In this document: in pieces, positions 53,252 to 64,000 of the stretch
Layout of the letters: each line of letters opens with the position of its first letter
Position numbering within the stretch: the first letter of the stretch is position 1
DNA from: Spirosoma oryzicola
Lineage (GTDB): Bacteria > Bacteroidota > Bacteroidia > Cytophagales > Spirosomataceae
Direction: 5' to 3'
Length of the DNA: 64,000 nucleotides
Assembly: GCF_021233055.1 (NCBI RefSeq)
Contig: NZ_CP089538.1
Location: forward strand, 3,674,501 to 3,738,500
Position numbers and translations under genes: made by a program
Notes under the pieces: generated by a model
What the model saw: the letters and a program-made list of their open reading frames with translations, nothing else
What the model was told of the DNA's origin: nothing
The model's database searches: none

Positions 53252-53319
53252 GTTTTTAGGAGGTAACTTGCTGCACAGTTTTCTTCTCTATAGATTACCT
53301 TCATAAACATACAGTTTTG

Positions 53320-55524
53320 GTGAAACGTCTCCCTTTTTTGTTGCTGGTGTTTGTCATTTTTGCGGTAGGCCAGCCGTGTCTGTACGCCCAAAAGAAAAAC
53401 GAAGCCTATCAACTTCACATCAGCAAAGCCACATCACCTATTGTTGTCGATGGAAACCTGGACGAACCGGCTTGGCAGGCGACAGAAGTAGCAACGGATT
53501 TCTGGATGGTACTGCCTATGGATACCAGCCGAGCCAACGTTCGTACGGATGTTCGAATGAGCTACGATGACCAGAACATTTACCTGAGTGCCGTCTGCTA
53601 TCACGGCGATGTAGCAGGGCCTTATATCGTTGAATCGCTCCGGCGCGACTGGTCTTTCCCGAAGAACGATAATTTCATTCTTTTCATGGACACCTTCGAC
53701 GACCAGACCAATGGTTTCGCTTTCGGAGTCAATGCCGCGGGAGCGCAATGGGACGGCCTGTTGTACGAGGGCAGTAAAGCGAACTTAAGCTGGGACAATA
53801 AATGGACCTCTGCCGTTCGTAACTATTCAGATCGTTACATCCTCGAACTGGCGATTCCGTTCAAGACCATCCGCTATAAACGCGGCATTACCCGCTGGGG
53901 CGTCAACTTCGGTCGGCAAGACCTGAAAACAACCGAGAAATCGTCCTGGACGCCTATTCAGCGCCAGTTTCCGACTGCTTCTCTGGCTTATACGGGTGTG
54001 CTGGTCTGGGATCAGGCACCCCCACAACCCGGCCCCAACATTTCGCTTATTCCCTACGCCCTCAGCGGTTTAAACCGCAACTACGAAGGAGATACGCCGA
54101 CAGACAGTCGCTTTGACGCGGGTATGGATGCCAAAGTGGCCGTCACCTCATCGCTGAATCTTGATCTAACCGTTAATCCCGATTTTTCGCAGGTTGACGT
54201 TGATCAGCAGGTCACGAACCTCGACCGTTATGAACTATTTTTCCCCGAAAAGCGGCAGTTCTTTCTGGAAAACGGCGACCAGTTCACCAACTTCGGCTAT
54301 TCAACCATCCGTCCTTTTTTCAGCCGTCGGATCGGACTCGGTGGCGTCCCGATTCGCTTCGGTGCCCGGCTAAGTGGTAAACTCAATAAAGACTGGCGGA
54401 TCGGGTTGATGGATATGCAAACAGGCCGGGTAGACAATATGGGATTACCCGCCCAGAATTTTGCCGTAATGGCCCTGCAACGTCGGATTTTTTCCCGATC
54501 AAACATCGGTTTTCTGTTTGTCAATAAAGAGTCGCTGTCGTACGAACCCGTTTCCGATAAACCGATCTACTCGCGCTACAACCGAAATTTTGGTCTGGAA
54601 TACAATCTCGCATCCTCGAACAACCTCTGGATGGGTAAAGCACTGTACATAAAATCGTTTAGCCCTGAAACTTCGCAGGAGGACAACGCGGTTTACGCGG
54701 CCAATTTGCAATACAACAGTCGTCGATGGCTAATCAGCGGACAGCTCGAAATGGTGGGAGCCAATTACACCGCTGAAGCGGGCTACGTACCGCGCCGGGG
54801 TTACGAGCGGGGAACAGCAACCGTTGGGTATACGTTTCTCCCGACCAATGGACCCATTCTGAATCACGGTCCCACGTTAACGTCTACGTATTTTTTCGAC
54901 AAAGCCGGGCGGCAGAGCGACAACGAAACGTACCTGGGCTATACGTTAACGTTCCGTAGTCGAAGCGTTTTAACGGCCTGGGCCGCCACCGACTATGTGC
55001 GGCTGCTGCAACCTTTCGATCCGACCAATTCGGGACGCGAAACCCTGGCGACCGATACCGAACACAACTGGACGGCCTGGGGCACTCAGTTTACGTCAAA
55101 ACCACAGAGCCTGTTCACCTACGGATTTTCAACGCGCTACGGCGGTTACTATTCCAACGGCTCACGGCTAAACCTCACGGCGGATGTAGGGTACCGCTTT
55201 CAGCCTTACGTCAGTTTGGCAGCCAGTGCGAACTACAACGATATTCGCTTACCCGGCCCCTGGGGGAAAACGACGTTCTGGCTCGTCGGGCCACGCTTCG
55301 ACCTGACCATGACCAATACGCTGTACCTGACGACTTTTTTGCAGTATAATGAGCAGGCCAAAAACATGAACCTGAACGCCCGATTCCAATGGCGTTACAA
55401 GCCAGCTTCTGATTTGTTTATTGTTTATACCGATAACTATCTGCCTACGATGGGACAACCGGGATCTTTTTCGGTTAAAAACCGGGCGTTGGTACTCAAG
55501 TTTACGTACTGGTGGAATATCTGA
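53320..55524 (+). CDS. DUF5916 outer-membrane protein with CBM9-like domain
   Basis: 734 residues. There is no ATG here: the start is GTG at 53320 (or TTG one codon earlier), giving (M)KRLPFLLLVFVIFAVGQPCLYAQ as signal peptide. Residues 30-215 form a carbohydrate-binding family 9-like domain (SPIVVDGNLDEPAWQATEVATDF). The remaining part is the DUF5916 beta-barrel with the mark FFPEKRQFFLENGDQF near 305. The chain ends in an aromatic beta strand. DUF5916 genes often lie near oligosaccharide or peptide degradation genes, but no substrate can be given here. The non-ATG start may mean weak translation. Confidence 0.88.
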   Translation: MKRLPFLLLVFVIFAVGQPCLYAQKKNEAYQLHISKATSPIVVDGNLDEPAWQATEVATDFWMVLPMDTSRANVRTDVRMSYDDQNIYLSAVCYHGDVAGPYIVESLRRDWSFPKNDNFILFMDTFDDQTNGFAFGVNAAGAQWDGLLYEGSKANLSWDNKWTSAVRNYSDRYILELAIPFKTIRYKRGITRWGVNFGRQDLKTTEKSSWTPIQRQFPTASLAYTGVLVWDQAPPQPGPNISLIPYALSGLNRNYEGDTPTDSRFDAGMDAKVAVTSSLNLDLTVNPDFSQVDVDQQVTNLDRYELFFPEKRQFFLENGDQFTNFGYSTIRPFFSRRIGLGGVPIRFGARLSGKLNKDWRIGLMDMQTGRVDNMGLPAQNFAVMALQRRIFSRSNIGFLFVNKESLSYEPVSDKPIYSRYNRNFGLEYNLASSNNLWMGKALYIKSFSPETSQEDNAVYAANLQYNSRRWLISGQLEMVGANYTAEAGYVPRRGYERGTATVGYTFLPTNGPILNHGPTLTSTYFFDKAGRQSDNETYLGYTLTFRSRSVLTAWAATDYVRLLQPFDPTNSGRETLATDTEHNWTAWGTQFTSKPQSLFTYGFSTRYGGYYSNGSRLNLTADVGYRFQPYVSLAASANYNDIRLPGPWGKTTFWLVGPRFDLTMTNTLYLTTFLQYNEQAKNMNLNARFQWRYKPASDLFIVYTDNYLPTMGQPGSFSVKNRALVLKFTYWWNI

Positions 55525-55619
55525 TGCTCAGCATTTAAAACAAAGCGTTCCGCTGTCTGTTATTTCTTCAATCACGCGCCAAACGTGATCAGTTTACTAC
55601 ACAAAAACCAACCAACGTT

Positions 55620-55808
55620 ATGAAAAGTCTAATGCGTTTTTTCCCAATAGCCTTCGTGGCCCTGTTCATGACTTTGTTTCTGACCAGCTGTCAAGTCGTA
55701 GGTGATATATTTAAAACGGGTGTCTGGACCGGCGTCATACTCGTCGTCGTCGGTATTGGCGTTGTGATCTGGCTCGTCTCAAAATTGTTTGGTGGCGGTG
55801 GCCGGTAA
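55620..55808 (+). CDS. Small membrane lipoprotein-like protein
   Basis: 62 residues. A lipoprotein-like signal ends LTSC with Cys24; it is followed by a second hydrophobic helix (GVWTGVILVVVGIGVVIWLV, about 33-52) and a Gly-rich end GGGGR. Small proteins of this shape are common in this phylum and sometimes carry a wrong cytidylyltransferase name in databases. Real function unknown. Followed by a 19-bp-stem terminator. Confidence 0.7.
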   Translation: MKSLMRFFPIAFVALFMTLFLTSCQVVGDIFKTGVWTGVILVVVGIGVVIWLVSKLFGGGGR

Positions 55809-55828
55809 TAAAGTCAGATCGCTTCTAC

Positions 55829-55870
55829 AAAAACAAAACCCGATCCAGCAATGGATCGGGTTTTGTTTTT
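55829..55870. terminator. Bidirectional terminator, 19-bp perfect stem
   Basis: Arms 55829-55847 and 55852-55870 are exact complements with a 4-nt loop and A/T ends on both sides, between the small membrane protein gene and dapA. Confidence 0.9.
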
Positions 55871-55903
55871 GGGCTATTCAGAAGTTGGCCGCTAACGCAG
55901 GAG

Positions 55904-55934
55904 AGGCCATCTTTTCCGGACGAAAAGACGGCCT
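55904..55934 (-). terminator. Possible second hairpin after dapA
   Basis: AGGCC-A-TCTTTTC (55904-55916) pairs with GAAAAGA-C-GGCCT (55922-55934) with one mismatch, 5-nt loop, about 23 bp past the dapA stop. No clear U-tail; it may assist termination. Confidence 0.4.
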
Positions 55935-55957
55935 TTCATGCTTTGACTTAAGTCGAT

Positions 55958-56854
55958 TTAGGCTACCAGTTCCAGCAGACCGTCCCGCTGTAATACGGCT
56001 TTCTGGCGTTCGCTCAGATCGTCGGATGCTTTCATAAGTGGTAACCGAACCTCCGCCGAAATCAAGCCCATGATTTCCATGATGTTCTTTACACCAACCG
56101 GGTTTCCTTCTTCGTACAGAAGCGGGTCGATACGCAGGAAGTGGCCGAGTTCTTTTTGGGCAAAACCAAAGTCACCCTGCAAGGCCGCATCAATTATGCC
56201 TGAGAACTTAGCCGGGAATGCATTGGCTATCACCGACATCACCCCTACTCCACCGATGCTGATAATAGGTACAGCCTGAATGTCGTCGCCGGAGATCAGC
56301 AGAAAATCATCGGGTTTGTCGCGGGCAATTTCCATGCACTGCTCAATTACGCACGACGCTTCTTTAACACCGATGATGTTAGGATGCTGAGCCAGTTCGC
56401 AAATCGTCTCCGCCGACATGTTGATACCCGTCCGGAACGGAATATTGTACAGGATCACGGGAACAGGGCTTGCATCGGCAACGCGCGTGAAGTGTTCGAT
56501 AACTCCCCGTTTGCCGGGTTTATTGTAATAAGGACAGACGGACAGAATCGCGTCGACCCCTTCGAAATCAATATCCTTCATCCCCGCCACAACATCCGAC
56601 GTTACGTTACCGCCTACGCCAAACACGATTGGAAGCTTCTTGGGATTATTTTCTTTAAGATACTGTAACAATTGTTTTTTCTCCTGCTTCGTCACCGTTG
56701 GCGATTCGCCCGTAGTGCCTTGCAGAACAATGTAACGGACGCCCCCCTCGGAAACGTGCCGGATGATGCGGCCGAAGCCGTCGAAGTCGACAGAATGATC
56801 GGCCGTAAACGGTGTCACAATAGCCACACCGACGCCGTGAAATGTAGTGTCCAT
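55958..56854 (-). CDS. dapA: 4-hydroxy-tetrahydrodipicolinate synthase
   Basis: 298 residues from MDTTFHGVGVAIVTPF. It condenses pyruvate with aspartate semialdehyde, the first step of lysine/diaminopimelate synthesis. Schiff-base Lys164 is in GVKEASC, with Tyr136 (LYNIPFRTG), Arg141, and GTTGESPT (46-53) as the pyruvate pocket. Diaminopimelate also feeds peptidoglycan. A start four codons upstream is possible but less typical. It stands alone, divergent from a lipoprotein gene. Confidence 0.97.
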   Translation of the reverse strand: MDTTFHGVGVAIVTPFTADHSVDFDGFGRIIRHVSEGGVRYIVLQGTTGESPTVTKQEKKQLLQYLKENNPKKLPIVFGVGGNVTSDVVAGMKDIDFEGVDAILSVCPYYNKPGKRGVIEHFTRVADASPVPVILYNIPFRTGINMSAETICELAQHPNIIGVKEASCVIEQCMEIARDKPDDFLLISGDDIQAVPIISIGGVGVMSVIANAFPAKFSGIIDAALQGDFGFAQKELGHFLRIDPLLYEEGNPVGVKNIMEIMGLISAEVRLPLMKASDDLSERQKAVLQRDGLLELVA

Positions 56855-56977
56855 TATCGGATACAAGAGTTTATTACCACAAAGTTACGGGAATTGAACC
56901 GGAATTTTTTTGCAAATGCGTCAAGCATTACAACTATACGCGGCCATTGTAAGTCTTAGGGGTAAATTTTGACAACG

Positions 56978-57484
56978 ATGCGCCTTATTTTCGTCATTTT
57001 CCTGATTGGTCTGTCGAGTTGTAACTGGGAATCCGTTTTACCCGATCCTGCCAGTACGGTTATCGATGTAAAAAGCCAGCGGGGATGGCGAACAACCGCG
57101 CTCGACAACGCGTACAAGATTCAGTTTCCTCGTGGCTACCAGGGTGGAATCGGCCCAACGATTGAAGGACCGGAGTTTAGTCTAAAACGATACGATCAAC
57201 AGGCTTACTTCTTGGGTATTATGCCCTTTTTTGGCGGGGGTATGCCCCTACCGAATCCACAACCAGCCACCATCCCTCATGGAAATGTGCTCTTAGACCG
57301 GCTCGTTACCTTTCAGCGAAATGGACAAACCCAGGGCTTGTTTTACTATGCTCAGCAGCCTAAAGCCCTGGGTCGTTTGTATTTACTTCACAACGGTACC
57401 CTTGGTTATAGCATGATTGTTCAATATGATTACAGCCTGCACCAGGAAGTTTTGGGCATTTTGCAAACCATTCAACCTCACTAG
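56978..57484 (+). CDS. Uncharacterised lipoprotein
   Basis: 168 residues. Lipoprotein signal MRLIFVIFLIGLSSC, with Cys15. The mature part contains WRTTALDNAYKIQFPRGYQGG, GPEFSLKRYDQQAYFLGIMPFFGGG and a beta-rich end; no known domain. It seems to be a small envelope protein. Start ATG at 56978 is preferred over an upstream TTG. Its stop is only 15 bp from the ligA stop on the other strand, with no terminator between. Confidence 0.7.
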   Translation: MRLIFVIFLIGLSSCNWESVLPDPASTVIDVKSQRGWRTTALDNAYKIQFPRGYQGGIGPTIEGPEFSLKRYDQQAYFLGIMPFFGGGMPLPNPQPATIPHGNVLLDRLVTFQRNGQTQGLFYYAQQPKALGRLYLLHNGTLGYSMIVQYDYSLHQEVLGILQTIQPH

Positions 57485-57499
57485 TCACCCATCGATACA

Positions 57500-59554
<2,055 letters not shown>

Positions 59555-59806
59555 TTAAATAGGCGCTAAGGCACTCTACTGACTTATAAAACAATTAGAT
59601 ACACAAACAAACAAGCTTTTTTTGCCTCAAAAACTACTTTCGTCTATTCTCTACTTACTCCACAAACTACTTCTCAATACGGGGTTTGTTTCCTTGTTCA
59701 AGCAAAAAAACATAGTTTTACAGGATAAAATTGTAAGCAGTTTACGGAAACCAGTTGCATAACCGTTCTTTTTAGGCAATTAGTTTTCGACTGTTCCCGA
59801 ATAACT

Positions 59807-60478
59807 ATGACTCAGCCTTTCATTGCGCCTTCGTTGCTAGCTGCCGACTTTGCGAATCTGCAACGGGACCTCGAATTAATAAACCGTAGTGAAGCCGATT
59901 ATCTGCACTTCGATGTGATGGATGGCGAGTTTGTTCCCAACATTTCGTTTGGCTTTCCTATTCTCGATGCTGTTCGCAAGCACTGCCAGAAACCACTGGA
60001 TGTGCATCTGATGATCACCCAGCCGGACCGGTACATTGACGCCTTCGCCGAAGGCGGAGCCTCGGTAATTCATGTGCATTACGAAGCCTGCACGCACCTT
60101 CACCGCACCCTTACGCACATTCGCGAGATGGGTTGCCGGGCGGGCGTCGCACTCAACCCACATACACCCGTAACAGGTCTGGAGGATGTGCTGGAACAGA
60201 TTGACGTAATCCTGATCATGTCGGTCAACCCTGGATTCGGTGGTCAATCGTTTATTCCCAATACCCTCCCCAAAATAGCCAAATTAAAGCAGATGCTGAC
60301 GGCGAATCGCTCGTCGGCACTGATTGAAGTAGATGGTGGTGTCGGCCCGAAAAACGCAGCGGCCTTATTAGACGCGGGTGCAGACATATTGGTAGCGGGC
60401 AGTTCCGTTTTTGGTGCCAGCGATCCGCTGGAAGCCATCCGGCAGCTGAAAAACAGTCGCCAACCACTCATGGCTTAA
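59807..60478 (+). CDS. rpe: Ribulose-phosphate 3-epimerase
   Basis: 223 residues, TIM barrel. It interconverts ribulose-5-phosphate and xylulose-5-phosphate in the pentose phosphate pathway. Motifs: IAPSLLAADF (6-15), HFDVMDGEFVPNISFG (34-49, metal-binding His and Asp), HLMI, MSVNPGFGGQSF, and the phosphate site VDGGVGPKNA with AGSSVF. The GH13 gene begins 53 bp after its stop on the same strand, so they may share a transcript. Confidence 0.97.
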   Translation: MTQPFIAPSLLAADFANLQRDLELINRSEADYLHFDVMDGEFVPNISFGFPILDAVRKHCQKPLDVHLMITQPDRYIDAFAEGGASVIHVHYEACTHLHRTLTHIREMGCRAGVALNPHTPVTGLEDVLEQIDVILIMSVNPGFGGQSFIPNTLPKIAKLKQMLTANRSSALIEVDGGVGPKNAAALLDAGADILVAGSSVFGASDPLEAIRQLKNSRQPLMA

Positions 60479-60531
60479 CCCGGCCGCTTACTATACCAAC
60501 CCATAACGTTACGTTCCGCAAGCTTGTACTT

Positions 60532-61932
60532 ATGAAGACATTATCCATGGCCATCACACTCAGTATCTTACTGCTGACAATGGCCTGTCGTAATACTACC
60601 CAAACCCAATCGGAAGCGACTAGCCCCGCCGACTCAACAAAAGCTCCCCCAGCCCCCGAATGGGCTAAAAACGCCACCATTTACGAGGTAAACACCCGCC
60701 AGTTTTCCGCAGCCGGCACGTTCAAAGCCGTTGAACTACAGCTACCCCGCCTGAAAGAGCTGGGCGTTGACATCGTCTGGATGATGCCCATTTATCCAAT
60801 CAGTCAGAAAAACAAGAAAGGAACACTGGGTAGCCCCTACGCCGTTGCCGACTATAAATCGGTGAACCCCGACTACGGTACGCTGGCAGACTTCAAATCG
60901 TTGGTCGACCGCGCTCACGTGCTCGGCCTGCGCGTGATTTTGGACTGGGTTCCCAATCATACTGGCTGGGATCATACCTGGGTCAAAGAGCACCCGGACT
61001 GGTACACGCTCGTCAAAGGAAAGATGACAACACCACTCGACCCCAAAACCGGCAAACCGACCGACTGGACCGATGTGGTTGACCTCAATTATGACAATCC
61101 GGCTATGCGCAAAGGCATGATCGAAGCCATGCAATATTGGATCAAAGAATGCGATGTTGACGGCTATCGTTGCGATGTAGCTGGCTATGTCCCCGATGAT
61201 TTCTGGGCACAGCTTCGACCCGAACTGGATAAAATCAAGACCGTATTTATGCTGGCGGAGTGGGAAGACGACCCTGCCCAGTTTAAGAAGTGCTTCAACA
61301 TGAATTACGGCTGGGCCTTGTTTGCGATGATGAAAAATATTGCGCAGGGAAAATTACCCGCCACCAGCCTGGACACCTTGCGCAGCAGCAACCAAAAACG
61401 GTTTCCGGCCTGGTACTACCAGATGCTATTTACCCAGAACCACGACGAAAATACAAATAACGGTACGCTGGAAGAATCGTTTGGCCCATCAGCCGACGCG
61501 TTCATTGTGTTGAGCAGCACCCTGGAAGGAATGCCTCTGGTTTACAATGGCATGGAATCCAATTTAACGAAACGACTAGCCTTTTTCGAAAAAGACACGA
61601 TTCCCTGGGGCACCTACGAAAAGAGTCACTTTTTTAAAGCACTGCTAACCCTCAAGCACAGAAACCGGGCGCTCTGGAACGGTCTGGCGGGCGGAAAGGC
61701 CGAGAAAATTACAACCGACCACGACGAAACCGTCTACGCTTACTCGCGCCAGCGTGACAACGACCGGGTTACCGTTTTACTTAACCTCAGCAACCAGGCT
61801 CAGACGTTTCGTCTGTCAGGAGAAGGCTATGAAGGGTTGTACACGGAAGTGTTCAGTCGTCATCCGATGGAGCTAAAACCCGATATGTCTCTCACGCTAA
61901 AACCCTGGGAGTATAAGGTGTTAACCAATTAA
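60532..61932 (+). CDS. Exported GH13 family alpha-amylase-like enzyme
   Basis: 466 residues. Lipoprotein signal ends LLTMAC with Cys18, so it is probably anchored in the periplasm or outer membrane. The GH13 barrel is intact: VILDWVPNHTGWDH (region I), RCDVA with nucleophile Asp215 (II), LAEWE with acid Glu243 (III) and NHDENT with Asp305 (IV). The start IYEVNTRQFS is typical. It would cleave alpha-1,4-glucans; the exact product is not given by sequence. A C-terminal beta domain (about 385-466) completes it. No SusC/SusD pair is near. Confidence 0.93.
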   Translation: MKTLSMAITLSILLLTMACRNTTQTQSEATSPADSTKAPPAPEWAKNATIYEVNTRQFSAAGTFKAVELQLPRLKELGVDIVWMMPIYPISQKNKKGTLGSPYAVADYKSVNPDYGTLADFKSLVDRAHVLGLRVILDWVPNHTGWDHTWVKEHPDWYTLVKGKMTTPLDPKTGKPTDWTDVVDLNYDNPAMRKGMIEAMQYWIKECDVDGYRCDVAGYVPDDFWAQLRPELDKIKTVFMLAEWEDDPAQFKKCFNMNYGWALFAMMKNIAQGKLPATSLDTLRSSNQKRFPAWYYQMLFTQNHDENTNNGTLEESFGPSADAFIVLSSTLEGMPLVYNGMESNLTKRLAFFEKDTIPWGTYEKSHFFKALLTLKHRNRALWNGLAGGKAEKITTDHDETVYAYSRQRDNDRVTVLLNLSNQAQTFRLSGEGYEGLYTEVFSRHPMELKPDMSLTLKPWEYKVLTN

Positions 61933-62043
61933 GTTTTTGTAACTTACCAAACACAATCTGAATGTGTAGTTTGGAGTTTATAGGCTAGCGTTCGTCCGTA
62001 CTAAAATCAGTACACGAATTTGTCCTGAATACTTTTTTCGTTT

Positions 62044-64000
62044 ATGCGAGTTTGGAGCATCCTGTCAGGCTTGTTGATTATTATGGCCGAAGCAGTCAGT
62101 CTAGCGCAATCAGCGGGCGGGCGCTCGACGGACACACAACGGCGTACCACTACTCAACCCGAATCACAAGGCCAGAACAGCGCCCCGGTTCAGTGGGCTA
62201 ACCGTGTGGTGGGATTTTCGTCCGAGAAGGTAAGCGGAAGCGGTGAACAATATAAAGCGTCGCAGGCATTGGGCCGACCCAGTAAGGTCCCGAACCTAGG
62301 CGAAAGTCCTGCGGCCTGGGCCCCCAAAACGTCCGACGGTACCGCCGACGAATGGATTCAGGTTGCCTTCGCCAAGCCAATAACCATTCGGCAGATTATT
62401 ATTGGCGAAAATGTAAATCCGGGTGCGGTGGTACGGGTGCAGGTGATTGACGCCCAAAAGAAAGAGCATACGGTGTACAAGAATGCCACACCATCACCCC
62501 GAACCGATCCTGTGCTACGAATCGCCCTGAACGATTCAGCCGTGGTAGGCGATCAGGTGAAAGTGTTTTTAAACGGGGCATCCATCGCGGGTATCAACCA
62601 AATCGATGCCATTGGTATCTCGGATGATACCAAGCCCATTACGGTCGGCATCAACGTATCGAACGAGACGCCAAAAGAAATTATCAAGGAAAATCTCGGC
62701 AAAACGGTCAACTCACCGGGGCAGGAAGTCGCGCCCGTCATTGCACCCGATGGCCGAACGCTTTATTTTACCCGCAATTTCAACAAAGCGAACATTGGTG
62801 GGGCCGACCGGCAGGACGTTTGGTTCTCGACGCTTACCGCCGGTACTAGTGGCAATCCATCTAGCTGGAGTGAAGCCGTCAATATTGGCCCGCCCATCAA
62901 CAACGCGGGTGACAATGCCATTAGCGGTCTTTCGCCCGACGGTCGCATCGCCTACCTGATCAACGTATACCTGCCCGACGGCGGTTTGTCGTTCGGCATA
63001 TCCCGGTCGGTTAAAACCCGTCAGGGCTGGTCGCAACCCGTCGAGTGTAAAATCGCCAACAACTACAACCTACACGAGAAAAACCAGTTAGAGTTCTGCG
63101 TCTCGCCCGATGGCAGAGCGATCATTCTGGCCGTGCAGCGGAAAGACACCCGTGGCAACCGCGACCTGTACGTAGCCTTGCAGAAACCTGACCGAACATG
63201 GGCAGAACCCATTTCGTTAGGCCCTGTAGTCAACACCGCCGATTCGGAGAGTTCGCCTTTTCTGGCTGCCGATGGCCGGACGCTTTATTTCACCTCAGCG
63301 GGTCATCCGGGCTACGGCAACGGCGATATTTTCGTAACGCGCCGACTCGATGATTCATGGAACAATTGGAGCGATCCGGAAAACCTGGGACCAGCTATCA
63401 ACACGGGCGAATGGGACGGTTATTTTACCATTCCGGCTTCCGGCGATTTCGCTTATCTGAGTTCGCGGGCGGGTTCGATGGGTGAAGACGATATTTTCCG
63501 GCTTAAACTTTACCCGGCTATCAAACCTGATCCGGTCGCTATTGTATCGGGACAGGTGCTGGATGCCAAAACGAAAAAGCCGGTCGCTTCCGAAGTAATC
63601 TCTAGTCTGGCGAACGAAGATAAGGAAACGGCCAAAGCGGATTATGATCCAGAAACCGGCGAGTACAAACTAATTTTGCCGACGCAAAAAATCTACACGC
63701 TCAAAGCCATCAAAGAAGGGTATTTTCCCACTACCGAAACTCTCGACCTAAGCAAAGACAAGCGCTTCCGCGACATCAAGCGCAATTTATTGCTGATCAA
63801 GATCGAGGCCGGTCAAAAAATAACGATGGGCGATGTGTTGTTTGAGCAAAGCCAGTTTACGCTACTTCCGGGTGCCTCGAGCGAACTGAACCGACTGGTT
63901 GACATGATGAACCAGTATCCGGTGATGGAACTTATGATTGAAGGCCATACGGATAACCAGGGCGATTGGGAGCCTAACATGAAGCTATCCGCCGACCGCG
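62044..64000 (+). CDS. OmpA family protein with PD40 propeller repeats, cut by window end
   Basis: Open from ATG to the window end (over 650 codons); the 3' end is missing. Signal peptide about 1-22 (ending SLAQ). The order then is a galactose-binding/discoidin-like domain (about 50-190, with VVGFSSEKVSGSGEQYKASQ and ADEWIQVAFAKPITIRQIII), PD40-type propeller repeats (VIAPDGRTLYFT, LSPDGRIAYL, FLAADGRTLYFTS), a carboxypeptidase-regulatory-like beta domain near 500, and the OmpA domain with MIEGHTDNQGD, which binds peptidoglycan. It should be anchored to the wall and expose the propeller. Likely an envelope-integrity or gliding/adhesion-linked protein. Role inferred from domains. Confidence 0.9.
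   Translation, partial: MRVWSILSGLLIIMAEAVSLAQSAGGRSTDTQRRTTTQPESQGQNSAPVQWANRVVGFSSEKVSGSGEQYKASQALGRPSKVPNLGESPAAWAPKTSDGTADEWIQVAFAKPITIRQIIIGENVNPGAVVRVQVIDAQKKEHTVYKNATPSPRTDPVLRIALNDSAVVGDQVKVFLNGASIAGINQIDAIGISDDTKPITVGINVSNETPKEIIKENLGKTVNSPGQEVAPVIAPDGRTLYFTRNFNKANIGGADRQDVWFSTLTAGTSGNPSSWSEAVNIGPPINNAGDNAISGLSPDGRIAYLINVYLPDGGLSFGISRSVKTRQGWSQPVECKIANNYNLHEKNQLEFCVSPDGRAIILAVQRKDTRGNRDLYVALQKPDRTWAEPISLGPVVNTADSESSPFLAADGRTLYFTSAGHPGYGNGDIFVTRRLDDSWNNWSDPENLGPAINTGEWDGYFTIPASGDFAYLSSRAGSMGEDDIFRLKLYPAIKPDPVAIVSGQVLDAKTKKPVASEVISSLANEDKETAKADYDPETGEYKLILPTQKIYTLKAIKEGYFPTTETLDLSKDKRFRDIKRNLLLIKIEAGQKITMGDVLFEQSQFTLLPGASSELNRLVDMMNQYPVMELMIEGHTDNQGDWEPNMKLSADR

Noticed and set aside
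56963..56971. TAAATTTTG just before the lipoprotein start, as a leaderless promoter
   Set aside because: No TTG element stands at the proper distance, and the spacing within the box is one base too long.

Overview
The window looks like a chromosomal stretch of a free-living Gram-negative member of the Bacteroidota, most likely Cytophagales near Spirosoma. Four things point there. Several lineage-typical families occur together: the BT_3928-type DoxX/MauE protein, DUF1599, DUF2461, DUF5916, two amidohydrolases in tandem, and an OmpA/PD40 lipoprotein-like protein. Shine-Dalgarno sequences are largely absent. Two promoters fit the Bacteroidetes TTG/TAnnTTTG pattern. Prolyl-tRNA synthetase is of the archaeal/eukaryal-like type. 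I see no insertion sequences, phage genes, CRISPR arrays or rRNA. The only RNA gene I am sure of is tRNA-Lys(UUU).

Layout. 0-9 kb: a UV endonuclease (uvsE), an orphan lipoprotein pair, a SlyD-like isomerase, a secreted sugar-dehydrogenase-like beta-propeller, a thioredoxin-like gene broken by an in-frame stop, a PadR regulator with a membrane partner, and proS. 9-16 kb: two cell-surface proteins, aroK, a DoxX/MauE membrane protein, DUF1599, folP and tRNA-Lys. 16-22.5 kb: gltB and gltD, the NADPH-glutamate synthase operon. 22.5-27 kb: small housekeeping or unknown genes and a spore-photoproduct-lyase homologue. 27-33 kb: a complete tripartite RND efflux operon in the order outer-membrane channel, adaptor, pump. 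33-43 kb: glnS, two secreted metallopeptidases, an SDR oxidoreductase, a DJ-1/PfpI protein, truA and a low-complexity secreted protein. 43-51 kb: pirin, a MscS-type channel, corA and two secreted amidohydrolase-fold proteins. 51-64 kb: outer-membrane barrel proteins, dapA, ligA, rpe, a periplasmic GH13 enzyme, and an OmpA/PD40 protein cut by the window end.

How the genes fit together. Most genes stand alone or in pairs. Amino-acid and nitrogen metabolism (gltBD, dapA, aroK), translation (proS, glnS, truA, tRNA-Lys) and DNA maintenance (ligA, uvsE, the photoproduct-lyase homologue) mix with a large envelope set: the RND system, FadL-like, Omp85-like and DUF5916 barrels, and many signal-peptide proteins. 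Eleven of the thirteen convergent gene junctions carry an uninterrupted inverted repeat, with stems of 11 to 32 bp. The other two junctions have almost no intergenic DNA.

The strongest unusual observations are five. First, a TAA codon splits an otherwise intact thioredoxin-like gene. Second, the GltB propeptide is built from degenerate 30-bp tandem repeats. Third, the PadR partner protein carries a motif usually found at the N-terminus of TonB proteins. Fourth, the secreted amidohydrolase pair has lost its metal-binding motif in two of three domains. Fifth, a terminator-like hairpin lies between divergent genes, where none is expected. I did not find a convincing new defence or mobile system.
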